From positions 3,431,448 to 3,495,447 of the forward strand of contig NC_072453.1 of NCBI RefSeq assembly GCF_027596085.1: 64,000 bases of DNA, in the 5' to 3' direction. The notes below the pieces were generated by a model. It was not told where the DNA came from, ran no database searches, and was given only the letters and a program-made list of their open reading frames with translations. The translations under genes and the position numbers were made by a program. Source of the DNA: Anoplopoma fimbria (lineage: Eukaryota; Chordata; Actinopteri; Perciformes; Anoplopomatidae). This document shows positions 1 through 12,800 of this stretch, one piece after another (within the stretch, counting starts at the first letter, position 1; every line of letters starts with the position of its first letter).

Positions 1-245
1 ATGAGGTCCATATAACTTGCTATTTTTAATTAGTCTAAAGTATCATTATATAGCGCTTTGCTTGATAAGGAGTAATATCCCATGTATCCTGATTTTTAAT
101 TGTCCAAAGATTGTGTGTGAAATTAACTTTAATCACACCAGTAAATCAGTTAATGGGTGAGCTCCGCACATAAAGCAGCAACCTTATATTACTGTTTGAG
201 CAGAAATGACCGTCTGACTCATTTCCTTGTCACTGCTGTTCTCAG
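1..245. other. frmpd2 intron (upstream part)
   Basis: AT-rich intronic sequence ending in a TTCTCAG acceptor before the exon at 246. I see no exon or named repeat. The N-terminal half of the KIND domain must lie further upstream. Confidence 0.6.
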
Positions 246-311
246 ATGGTTGTGTACTCGCTGGGGATGACTCTTTATTGGTGTGTTGATTATCATCTAC
301 CTCAAAACCAG
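246..311 (+). CDS. frmpd2: frmpd2 exon w1 (KIND domain)
   Basis: 66 nt, phase 0 to 0, residues 1-22. It encodes the YSLGMTLYW core typical of KIND domains of FRMPD2 and PTPN13. The acceptor is TTCTCAG and the donor CAG|GTACTT. The first codon happens to be ATG, but it follows a good acceptor and falls mid-domain, so it is not taken as the translation start. Confidence 0.85.
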
Positions 312-3300
312 GTACTTTCCTCCCTCTTTAATCTCTTGCTCAAACTCATTCTTGCATATTCTTAGTGGTTGGGATATCAGCAATTTTTGCACTTTCATCC
401 CAGCCCGTCCAGCTGAGTGCAGAGCTGGAGGGTTTGCTGTTGAGCATGTGCGAGGACATGGTGATCAGGCGGACCGACCTGCTGACGGTGCTGGAGACCT
501 GCGAGCTCCACCACAGGGCCTCCATGCTGCCTCCTGCCGATCGGCTCGTCAGGCAGCTGGTAGAAGATGTCTACAGAAACTCAGTAAGTGGGTGGATGAG
601 TGGATGGTGTTGGTTTGGTTTCAGCTGCTTAGGGGAGGAGATCCTGTTTGGATTTGAGATGTTTTATTATATTTTTTATAATTTTTGTTGAGTTTACTGA
701 TTGCACCAACTCTGCACTTGTTTCCTTGACCTAGACAAGTGATGTTTTCGCAGGTTGATCATGTGTCCATGGCTGAAAATGGATCCTGGCTAACAGACCG
801 CAGTCAAATGATCAGGGACAGATTACACAGTAAGAAACTGATCCCATTTTAAGTCCAACTGAAATCAAATTGCATTTTTTTCCCCATTTTTTCTGTCTGC
901 GGCCGCATTCATATCTCTGCTCTGGAAACCACTTGTCCTTAGTTTTCCTTGAGAAAAAAAATCTAAAACCAAAGGGAGAATAGAACCCACGTTAGCTTTC
1001 GTGCTAAAGTCTCCTTCTTGTCTAACTTAAAAAACATAAACACACACTTTTTGTCCTGCGACTTAACTTGTTGTACGACAAAAAGGAATGAATGAATGTG
1101 ATTTCACTTTAAAGCAATAGTTCAGCATTTTAGGAAATATGCTATTTTTACTTTCATTGCAGAGTTAGATGAGAAGATTGATACCAATCTCAGACGTGAA
1201 GGTTGTAACAATCTTCTCATCTAACTCAGCAAAAAAAACTGTCAAGATGTGTTTAATGCCAACTGTGGATGCCATAATATTGGCATGTGATACAAAATGC
1301 AAGTACTACATACCAATTTGTTTTTCAGGTGGCTCTTTTAGTAACTCAACATGGGTGCTGAATAAGAAGATTTCTAGAACATTCTCCGGAGCATCTTATC
1401 AATGCGAGCCCACAGGGTATGAAGCATTACACACCTTATAACAGAGGAAGTTTTTTTTGCACATAAGACATTTTCATTGACCGATTTAAAGGGTTGAAGC
1501 AACAGTAAGAAGACGCAGTACAAACATATGGTGTTTACCTGAAAACCAATCAAATTCAAGTCAAGTTTGACATGTTGCTGAAATGATAAAAGCAATAAGA
1601 CAAAGTTTATAGACTGTACTAGAAAGAAAAAAAAACCCAGAGGAGAAGGAAAATAATTGTTTGATGTTTGAGCCATCGTTTCATGAGTGATAGATCTCGA
1701 CTCCCATCGGACTGAGAATGGAAAACTCATTTTTCCCAGGATTCCCTCGGGAGGACAACAAAGGCAGAGTTACAGCAGCTGGCAGCAGCTGAACCGCAAC
1801 CCCTGTTGTCCGTATATGGATGGTAATCGCAAATCCATCTCAAGATCCCTCGCACATTTCGAATCCACGATGTGTCTCAGTGACAAGAAAGTAAAGGTGA
1901 GCCGGGTTATTATATCAAGTTATATAATATGATAACAGTACTAACATAATATAGCATCACATCTTTCATCAAAACCTTGTTTTTTATGATTCGTCCTCTG
2001 TTGCAGGACATGGGTCCTGAGTTTATTAGAATGTTAGATGAGCCGCCGGTTGTCTTGGAGCTGCCTGGATCCATTGTGGTGAGTTCTGAAAAATAGAAAT
2101 GCAGTTGCCAGAGTCGCTGTGAGAGTTTGAAGAGATTGATATTGGTTTGAAGGGGCATCTTCTGAACATATTCAGCAAACCATCTGATATAATAAAAAAA
2201 TAATTCAAATTCTATTCTCAAAAAAAGATAATTTTATCCCTTTTCGTAGTCAAAGAAAGGGATATCTCCAATGACTCAGAGAGAGCTGAGTGTGGTGATG
2301 CTGAACGGCCAGAGCATCCTGGTAAAGTGTGAGGTGAAATCCAGAGGAGGGGACGTCTTTGACATGATCTCGGCTCACTCCAACCTGGTGGAACATTTCT
2401 ACTTTGGCCTTGCTTATATTGACGGTAAAGAGGTTTAAAATAATTGAGTTAGGGAGTCTTTCTAAAGGGCTCTGTTTTTGTCTGATGGTAGCATGTTTGT
2501 AGCGGTTTATCTGAACACTACAGTATTTTGAGGTTATTAAGGTGGTGTAATTTGTTGATACGTTACATCCTGTTGGGAAAACATGCACACACCAAAAAGC
2601 CTGTTGGCTGTGGTGTAGGTAGATTAGAAGTCATACATTATTTCTGTCAACTCGTATTTTTTTTGTTCTTTTCTCTTTTCTCTGGACAGATAATGAGTTT
2701 TTCTTTTTGGACAATGACACCAAGATTTCCAAATTTGCTCCAGATAGCTGGAAGAAAGTGCCTTCAACCACCTTTGTCCTTTTCTTCAGGATACAATTTT
2801 TTGTCAATGATATTTCTCTTTTGTAAGTATTGCCCTTTCTTGTGTTACTACAAAGAAAAAGCTACAAAATGTGAAACCTTTAAATGTGTGCATTCTTCTC
2901 TATCAGGCACAAGCAGACCCGCCACCAGTATTACCTCCAGCTCAGGAGAGACCTTTTGGAGGACCGGCTGTCCTGCCATGAGGAGACAGCTCTGTACCTG
3001 GGAGCTCTGGCCCTGCAGACGGAGTGTGGAGACTGCATGTCAGAGGTTGTGCACCACAAATTTGAACAAAATATATCAAATGAATCCAACAAAAATATAT
3101 ATAAAAAAATGCCACAAACCAAACGGCATTTTAGACATATAATGTGACTGTCTCTGCAATGTTATAGTATAAATATCAGAAAGCAATGATCAAGTTTCTC
3201 TAAATGAAAGGATTTGATCTGTTCTGTTTAGGTGTACGGTAGAAACTACTACCGCCCTGACCAGTACGTCTCCAAGAGAGTGATGGAAAAACGTGCCTTG

Positions 3301-6300
3301 CCTCACATTCAGGGGGAACTGCTACGACTTCACACCAACAACGCTCAGATGCTCACCGACGAGTCAGAGCTCGAGTTCCTCAAGGTGGCAAAACAGTCAA
3401 ATTTGATTATAGAAAATTCACATCTAGTGGTACAACTATGACTACCATTAATAACGTATTAAGCACAATTACCACTCTGTTTGTCCCTTAAGGTGTGTCA
3501 ACAGTTGCCTGAATACGGCGTTTTGTTCCACCGTGTGATTCGTGAGAAAAAGCCTTTAGAAGGAGAGGTCATGCTGGGGGTTTGTGCCAAAGGAGTCATC
3601 GTCTTCGAGGTTAAAAATGGCTGCCGGTCTACCAGTCAGACTTTCTACTGGAGGGAGGCAGCAACCATCTCCTCTAACGTGAGTAGTGTGATAGTGATTT
3701 AATACCCAGAAAATGTGGATGGTAGTGACATTTTTGTTATATTTCTGTGCGTGGTATTCCCTAAAAACATTTCCTTCATGTTCCTGCAGAGGCGTAAATT
3801 TGTGGTAGAGAGCCGTGTCAGCAAGAAGAAGCACACCTTCATCGTAGAGAGATCGAAGATAGCCAAATATCTGTGTAACCTCTGCTCAGCCCAACACAAG
3901 TTCAACAACGAGATGAGCTCACGCCAGCTCAGCCACAGCCTGGTCTTAGGTCAGTTGCTGCACCACGACCATTGCCAAAGTCAAACTTTTTGAGTTGAAG
4001 AACTCGCCGAGGGTTGTTTCTATTTTCTGCGGACCTCAGAAGACATAATTGAAAGACTAACCAACCCTTCCATGTTTTCTTCTCTTTTCCTCCAGAGGAG
4101 AACATCTTGCAGTACGCTGCAGTGTGTCGCGCTCAGAGCAGCCGGCTCAAGTCCACGTCCTGTTTGGAGATGCCACAGGATGACAGTGGACTGAACAAAC
4201 TGTGTGATGACGTCACAGCCAGGATCGAGGCGCGCCTCAAACAGCAGCACCTCAATGAGCAGAGGTACGTAGTCATCTAGCGGTTCATGCTAATTTCACT
4301 TCTTCTTCTGCTTAATCCAAACATACAGCAGCAAAAAAAAAGCACTTCCTGTTCTCAGAGGACAGAATTGCGTAATGACTCTATCACTATTATCACATTG
4401 GTTTTCTGTGTTTCTTCTGCAGTAACTGCTCCAACAGTCAGCGCAGCAGCACTGGTTTACGCTCCCCAGCCTGTTCTCAGAGGAGCGGATCCGAAGCGCC
4501 TTCTGGCTCCCCAGCAGCCACAGGTACAGCCGAGCACACTGCTGGTTGTCTCTGCCTGATGGCCTAAAAACAATCAATACGATCAGCAACTTCGTCTCTG
4601 CAACTTCTTCTTTACGTGCTATTCTGCTTTGTGTCTTACAGAAACCCCAACAAAACATGGGTTGTCGTCAGAAAGAGAAGTCATATGTGTTAACTTAAAG
4701 AAAGACCCAAAGCTTGGCCTGGGTAAGCTGATCACACAACAGAGAAGATTGATATGACCCCTAGAGGAATTGTTGAGATTTTGAATGAACTGTGTAAAAA
4801 TGAATTAGTCTACCAGTACGACCAGTAGGCGATTTGTTGATTCTTAACAGGGGGGAAGGTGCTGGTTTGTTTCGTTCACCTGCGACTAGCAATCCATCCA
4901 ATGAACGAAACAAAAGTCGTCTGTGACTTCAGCAGTTAGGCCACGGACATTTAAGAGCCCATAGATTCCATCATGCACAAACCTCAGGCAGATGAAGGAC
5001 CAATGAGTCAGGCAGACTAGACTAACATATCCAACTAAACTACCCCTCTGCCACTGCACTCTCTCTGCTACTAGGGGATGGAGAAGGGGGACGGCAGATT
5101 TACATGGCAAGCATTTTGGTAATTTTGCTACAAATGGGACGACATCCATTCCATCCCTTACAGTTATTTTCACTGTTAGATCATGTAAGCATTCTGAGAG
5201 TAATTATGTTAAGTGATGAATAAGTCAAAATCTTACAGAAAAGCCTGTGGAGGGCTCTCTCTTCTTTTAAATAGGTCTCACTCAACACATCTGTGGTTTG
5301 CGTTCATACAGGTGTAGTGATAGTGGGAGAAGACACCGTGGGCCACTATGACTTGGGTATCTTTGTTGCTTCCATCGTGCCTGGTGGACCCGCTGATAAG
5401 GATGGACGCATCCGACCAGGTAGAGAATCATGTTGAAATTTTTACTTCCTTAGCAACACTGTCTTCAATGTATTACTGAGGTTCCATTTTTGTAGAGCTC
5501 TGCTTTTCCATTTAGAAATCACACTTATCCTAGGGATTTGCCCTTATCAGTTCTAATTTGAATGGTGGATACCTAATTTTGGTGCAGATCCCTCACATAT
5601 GTTCAATTATCTGGTTGATAAGCGTGTGTCTTTTAAATTTATCCAGAATCATCCTCTGTTTTTAAGGAAATGTGTAGCGGTAAAGTGTAAAGGAGGGCGT
5701 AGAGGGAATGGGAGGTGTCTGTTTGATAAGGTCACAGGCCTTAGGGGTCACACAGGGGTTCAGAGGTGGTGAGTGAGGTCTTCAAACCTCCACTGTTACC
5801 GGACACTGGCACCATTTTAATGTGACCTTTGCCCGCAGGTGGTCGTCTGATCTCTCTGAACCACATCAGCCTGGAGGGCGTCACCTTCAGCAAGGCAGCA
5901 GAGGTCATGCAGAGCAGCCCTGAGGAGGTGCAGCTCATAATCTCACAGCCAAAAGGTGCTCAGTGTGTGTGGTTACTGTATGTGTGTAATCATACTTTGG
6001 CTGTGACCCCTGCCCTGCTTTGTTTGCGTGTGATGTTGGTTTAGTAGATGGTTGGCTTAGTTGAGTTAGTAACTTACTGATGCACCTGTTCTGAATTACT
6101 AACATGTGAAAATATGTTCTTCTTTGTGCAGCAAAGTGTCATTTATGTGGTTAGCATGCCTCCCTGGGTGCATTGCGTTGCCCTCTATTTGTCATATGTG
6201 ATAATATGTAGAACCTTTTAGTGTGTTTTTTTAACATCATCATCCCACTTGTTTGTATTTGTGCAAAATGTAAGTTTTTGTTGAGTCATCTTGTTTGAAG

Positions 6301-6806
6301 GGGTGTAAACAGATTCCTTCCTCCAACTCTCATCATACTGCACAGTTAAAGTTTCTGACCATTCTGATGTTAAAACACATTATATTCCAAGTGTTAGCAA
6401 AGTGTTCTATCTATCTGTCATCTCTTTACATTTTAAATGATAAAACAGCATAAATCACAATGTTTTTACTTATGTCACAACAAATATAGTGGTGCTAACG
6501 AGACAAAATTACATTTCAAATACGCTTATATGCATTCTTGCCGAGATCTAGATGAGAATATACACACAACTCTTGTGTCTGTATATTAAATATGAAGCTA
6601 AGGCCAGCAGATGTTAGCTTAGCTTAGCATAACATCTGGAAGAAGCTGCACACAAACTAGGTGTAAACAAGCTGTTTGCCCCCATGTTCAGTCTCATTGC
6701 TAAGCTATGCTAACTGGCTACTGGACTTCTTAAGGGGACAAAGTACCCCATCAGAGGTGCTTTTTGGAGTGTCAAATAGCTTTGGAACCCCCCCCCCCCC
6801 CCAACA

Positions 6807-6883
<77 letters not shown>

Positions 6884-9800
6884 AAAGGGGGGCTGCATAC
6901 TTTACAAAGTCAATATTCTGGCAGTGAATACATTTTTTTCTCCAAAATGTCCACCATTACATTTAATAAGTATTTTGAGATATAACATTAACTGGCTCTG
7001 TTGTTGTTATCCACAGTGGGCCTCAGTCCCAACAATGTGCGCTCTCCTGTGTTGCGGAATTACGAGTCTCAGACCACATTGATGACGGACGTCCGATCAG
7101 TGGACGACGGTTTAGATGAGATTGTTTCTGTCGTGATGACGCCGAAGACCGACAACCGACTTCACGTCCCCCCTGAAGTGCGAGTCCTCGGTGCACAGGT
7201 AGAATCATGGTGACAGTTTAGGTGATTTTGTTGCTGTGTCTTTATTTATAATCCCCAAAAGGATCTTTTAGTAATCTACAACCTATTAGATCCCATATAG
7301 GCGAAATAAATGTCAGCAATATAACATACTGTACTTCCTACAAGTAGGAAGTCTTTTTTTTTTTATTAAATGCTGGTGATTTTGTACTTGTGACTTTAGA
7401 TATCTGCCATTAATCTGTATGGAAGCATGGATCAGTGGGTGTGTATGCAGTTGGACATATAGACAGGACCTCTGTATGTGAGTTTTATTTCTGTCTGTGA
7501 TGGTTTCAGGACAGCTGCTCTCTGTCTGTCCCTCTGAACTGTGTGAGGCCTGAGGAGATCACTGTGGAGCTCAGAAAGATATCAGGAAGTTTGGGCCTCA
7601 GCATCGCTGTAAGTTTATGAAACACGTGAATTGTAGAGAATTTACTCCAGGCCGAAATGATATATCACCGACATTGCCAACATGTGAAATAGGGGGGGAA
7701 AAGGATACCTTTCTGTTTTCAGTAGAAGAAAAAGAAGAGAAAATGAGCAGTCAGGCAGTGTAATAAGAACAGAAACTAATTTATACCACTGGGTCACAAA
7801 TCTGCTCTTCTCAATCTGATTACCATCTGACAAGGTTATAGAGTGAGAGCGATTGGTCCATGTTACCTCACTCACACCGATCACCCCAGCACTATACTAT
7901 CAGTATATCACAGATATGGTATGAATAACAGTTTCATCGTTAATCATTCAGGGTGGTGTCAACACTAACCTTCCCAATGGAGGAATCTACATAAGAAGCC
8001 TTGTTCCGGGAGGGGCTGCTGAGAGAGACGGACGAGTACATTCAGGTAAAGCAGCTAGATATCAACATGATGGAGAAAAATCGTATCAAACTGGTTTATT
8101 AATGGTTTATTTAATCTGTTTACTGTGAAGTCAAGCTTCCCCAGTGAGGAAATGTATTGATTCCTTTGACACTTTCTGAATTTGATAGTGATAAAGCTCT
8201 GAGCACAGGATTATTGGAAGGGTATATGTGTATAATTTTTTTTTTTTTAAAGTTGACCAAAGAAAACAATTGCAATTTACAGGCATACAATAATGAATAG
8301 CATATTACACATTATATTCAGATGAAGTTGTAAATAGGTAAACAGGGAGAAAATGTGGGGTACAAACTATGTAATGTTATCTCAATTGCTTTCTTGAGTA
8401 AAATGAAATGAGAACATACAGCAATTAATTAAATGGAACACATTAGATTTATTTTTAGGAATCTTCCCTAGAGCAATAACAGCTCCCAGAGTGGATAAAC
8501 AACACTCACTTTAACACCATGTCTCTAAAATGTATCACACATTAAGATTGGGAAATTTGGTGTTTACATTTTGGCATTAAGTTGATGATTTCAAGAGATT
8601 AGGAGTAAAAAATTGGAAGAAAGAGGAGAGAATAATTAATCTGTTTCTTTATTTGTCTCAAACTTTCTATGTTACAGGTGACAGAATGTTAGAGGTGGAT
8701 GGGATTAGCTTCCAGCGCTTCACCTACCAGCAGGCTGTGGAGTGTCTGAGTAAAACTGGGGAGGTAAGGCACGACATGTGACTAATGTTATATTAGGTCA
8801 GTGTGAGAATCCCATTAGAGACCAATGATTATCTATATACGCTGATGCTGATGATCCTTATCTACAGGATGGATTGGCACGAAAGTTTTAAGCACATTTA
8901 TGGGGCTGAGAGGATGAATTTTGATGACAACCTGACTTTTCCTCTAGCGCCACCATGAAGATTTTAATATATGGCTTCAAGTTAAATGTCTCAACATTGC
9001 CAAAGAATTTGTACGTTGATGTCCCAACAGGATAAATTGTAATCAAATTGGCGATCCCTTAAGTTTCCTCTCTTCATCAGGTCAAAATTGTAAATGTCCA
9101 AACCTTAGGTTTCATCGGTAATTCATCAGAGTTTTGTGCTGATTAGCAAATATTAGCATGCTAACATTATACCTGGTAATGACAGCATTGTCATTCTGAG
9201 CCTGGGCTTGCCCCTCCTGACTAGGCTGACTCTTACCCCTCACAATCATCAAATTGGCTTTGCCACAGGGATACTTGCATCTGACTAAAAAAAAATAGGC
9301 ACAAACTGCAACATGTTCTTGGTGCGTTTGTGCTGTAATAACATTAGCACAACTTTTTTTTATTAGATCCTGAGACTAGGCAGAAAGCTGTTGTAAGTGA
9401 TGCCCAACTCACAGTGCTATCAGCAGTCGCAATCCATTATTTTTTCATTTTGGCATTAGCCTTGTTATTGTTACTTCTACTTGTTACTATTCTGTCGTAG
9501 CCATATATTTCATTTCTCCCAACCACACCCTTCTCTTGTCCTCTCCCACTCCTTCATAAAACTTGTATCTCTTGTTGTGTGCATCCCGATCTCATTCTCA
9601 TGTCTCCCTTTCCTCTTTTCTAGCTGGTAACCTTGGTTGTGGAAAGGGTGAACCTACCCAGGTTTTCTCACAGCTCAGAAACCATCAGCAGTGTTTCCAA
9701 TCAGAGCATCAGCCCTGCTACCAGCCCGCTGAGGGACAACAGCTGCTCGTCCAACAGTACTGCTCCGAACAATATCTCTGACCGACCCAGGGACTACAGC

Positions 9801-12800
9801 TTCGTCACTGACGGTAGGGGAACTCAGTTTAGATTTGGTCCAATGGAACTTGAAGTTAGCTGCACAATAAGTGCCTTAAAAAAATAAGAAAGCCCAGGAT
9901 CTCTTTCTGGGAGGTGCACAGAAGTATTTGCTGAGAGCATTTGGGCTCTTGCCAACTTCCCATTATGAATACAACTTTGCCAGTTGATCGATCTGCAGGT
10001 CCCTCAGGTTGTTCCAAATCCTTACAATACTGAGGAAGAACCTGTGTGAGAGAGCCTGTTGACTCTAAGCTGTTTTGTGCTTTAATTGCCAACCAGGCTA
10101 GTCTGGCTGCTTCAAGGTGAACCTTCACACACTTCCTTTTCTTCATCCTGATCTTCCTTTCTGACCCTGACCTTCCCACTTCTTATCCGCCTGTCCTCCC
10201 TTATCCTCCGGCCTGTCCTCCTATATCTGTCAGTCTACATGCCTTCTCTTTCCTCTCACACGCAGGGAGATTACATGTTTCAACATGATACAGAGTCATT
10301 ATATTATATTGGCACACAACAGGAGACATGTGATGCCAAAAAAGCCAATGTCTGATGACACCTAAACCATCACAATGTCAATCTTACCCATTTCGGTTGT
10401 TGTGTTGTTGCTCATTTATGTATGCATCTGTTACTTAAAGATATTTCTGAATTAAAAAATTCTATCGATCAAAATGATGTGATAATTGGTTTTACTGTTG
10501 CCTTTCATCATGTCTACGGAAGGATGAAGAGGACATGCAAGTAAAGATTTCTTTATCTTGACTGTGATTTTTGCCTTGAGCCTTGATTTCATGTTTTGAC
10601 AAAATATTTAATCTGTGCAGGTAATCTGTTCTCGGATTTTATTTTGAGTTGACCCACTTTTAACTTTTTCAAACCGTACTTTGTGATAAAAAATCGAGGC
10701 CAACTACTGCAAAAAACAGATTAAAGGAATAGTAAAACATTTTGAAAAATAGTTTGTGTTTTCTTGTTGAGCGTTACCTGAAAAGATCAATACTACTTTT
10801 ATATCTATCTGGTAAATGTACTTCTATAACCAGCCGCTAGTTAGCTTAGTTTAGCACAAAGACATGAACCGGGGGAGACAGGTAGCCTGGCTGTGTCAAA
10901 AGGTTACAAAACCTGCTCACCAACACCTCTAAAGCTCACTTATTAACATGCTATATCACATTTGTTTAGTCCATACAAAAACCAAAAGGTAAAAGCAACA
11001 AGCAGCAGTTTTACAGGTTTTACTGGTTGGCTGGGCTAGCTGTCTCCGAACTTTATGCTAATCAGCTAATGGCTATACCTTACATTTACTATACACATAT
11101 GTGAGAGGTATTGATTTTGCAATTCTAAGTAAGAAAGTGAATAAGAATATATATAATATAAGTCCCTAAATGTATAGAAAATAAATAATAATTCCATAGC
11201 GTCCTGCCTACAAGGCAGACAACTCGAGTCTGCTGACACGATACTCTCATTGACTACATGTCAGTGTAAGCCATCAGTGCTCTGTTCACTCTTTAGCTTC
11301 GTCATGTCTCCTGCTGGATTCCTCTCCTGAAAACAAAGCTGTTAACTATTGCACTTACATCCAGTGCTGCTGTTGTCCATAAGCATTTCAAAAGACACCT
11401 ACCACCATATAGCATCCACCTGTAGGCTAATTCCCCAGTGGTAAAATGAATATCTCCCAACTTCCAGTTTTGGTGCATCTGTGTGGGGGCGTGACGAGGT
11501 CCGACACAAGACACTGAATATCAAATCTGCCTTAATTTTTGCATTCTTTTTTAGTTTGTATTAAAGTTTAAATCGCCGAACAATTGATTAAAAATAAACA
11601 TAATCTAATCATCTTTTTCTTTCCATCCCTCCACCATTCCCTTCCACCTCCTCTTTCCTACTTTAACTCCTGACCTCCATACGCCTACACCGTTTTTTCA
11701 CCTCCTCATTATCCTATTACTGCCACTGTCCTCCCACTCCCAAACCCTCAGACAACACCCATGAAGTGACACTGACTAAGAGTGCCAACGGCCTGGGCTT
11801 CAGCTTCTTAATGTGCGAGCTGGATCCGCCCACTCGGGACTTTGGCAGCCTAGTTCGGATAAAGCAGCTTTTCCCCGGCCAGCCAGCCCAGCTGAGCGGC
11901 AGGATTCAGGAAGGAGATGTCCTGTTGGCAATCAATGGCCAGTCACTCAAGGAGCTGTCCTATCCAGTATGTGCAGAAAATTAAGTTGATTCATTTATCC
12001 TTACTAATCTCATTAGTAATCCTTGATTTGCTTTTGAGTAATGGACTGTTCTTTACTTTATTTGATAGCATTTGCATGATTATGTTTCAGTTTGACACAT
12101 GATTGTAAAAGAGTTCCATTTAAGGGTTTGTGTTGAAAACAAATATTGGTGTCCCTCTGTAATATGACGAGTATGATGGAGTTACAGTTTATGATTATAC
12201 GCAATTATTGCAGAATACATCAGTACTGCATTGTTTGTCTATGGAAGGCCTTTAACCTAAACTGGTTAAATATTCTGACCATATTGCACATCTACTTAAC
12301 ACATGGAAATATATCATGTCTACTTTTAGTAGACATGATATATTATTATTGTTAGCTGTTTTGCTTTCATGATGGTCAAAATGTTGTTTTGAGGAAAATC
12401 TAAATATTGAGGAATACTGATGTATTGCTGTGTACTTTTTTGTTATCACTTGGCATGAAAATGGTGAGTTTACTCAAGTACTGTTCTTAAGTATAAATTT
12501 GAAATACTTTTACTTGAGGATTTCCAATTTATTCAATTTTATACTTCTACATCTCAGAGGCAAATATTGCACTTTTTACTCCACTACATTTTTCAGGCGG
12601 CTTTAGCTACTATTTCAGATTGAAATTTTTCATCCCCCTTCCTTTCCAGTGAAAATCGTGTATTTCCAGATTTGCGGATTTTGAATATGATTTTTTATTT
12701 TAAAAAACTGAAGGAGGAGGTGTTCCTTTATGTGTTTAGAAAATGATCGTACTTCTTAAGCTTTATAAACAATTTAAAAGCCGTCTCTGATAATTTGGAA

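Noticed and set aside
246..248. ATG at the start of the first in-window exon as the frmpd2 start codon
   Set aside because: It follows a good TTCTCAG acceptor and begins in the middle of the KIND domain, so it is more likely an internal methionine.
2528..3142. A continuous 204-residue open frame on the + strand
   Set aside because: It reads through two introns with clear splice sites; only its exonic parts match FERM, and partly in the wrong frame.
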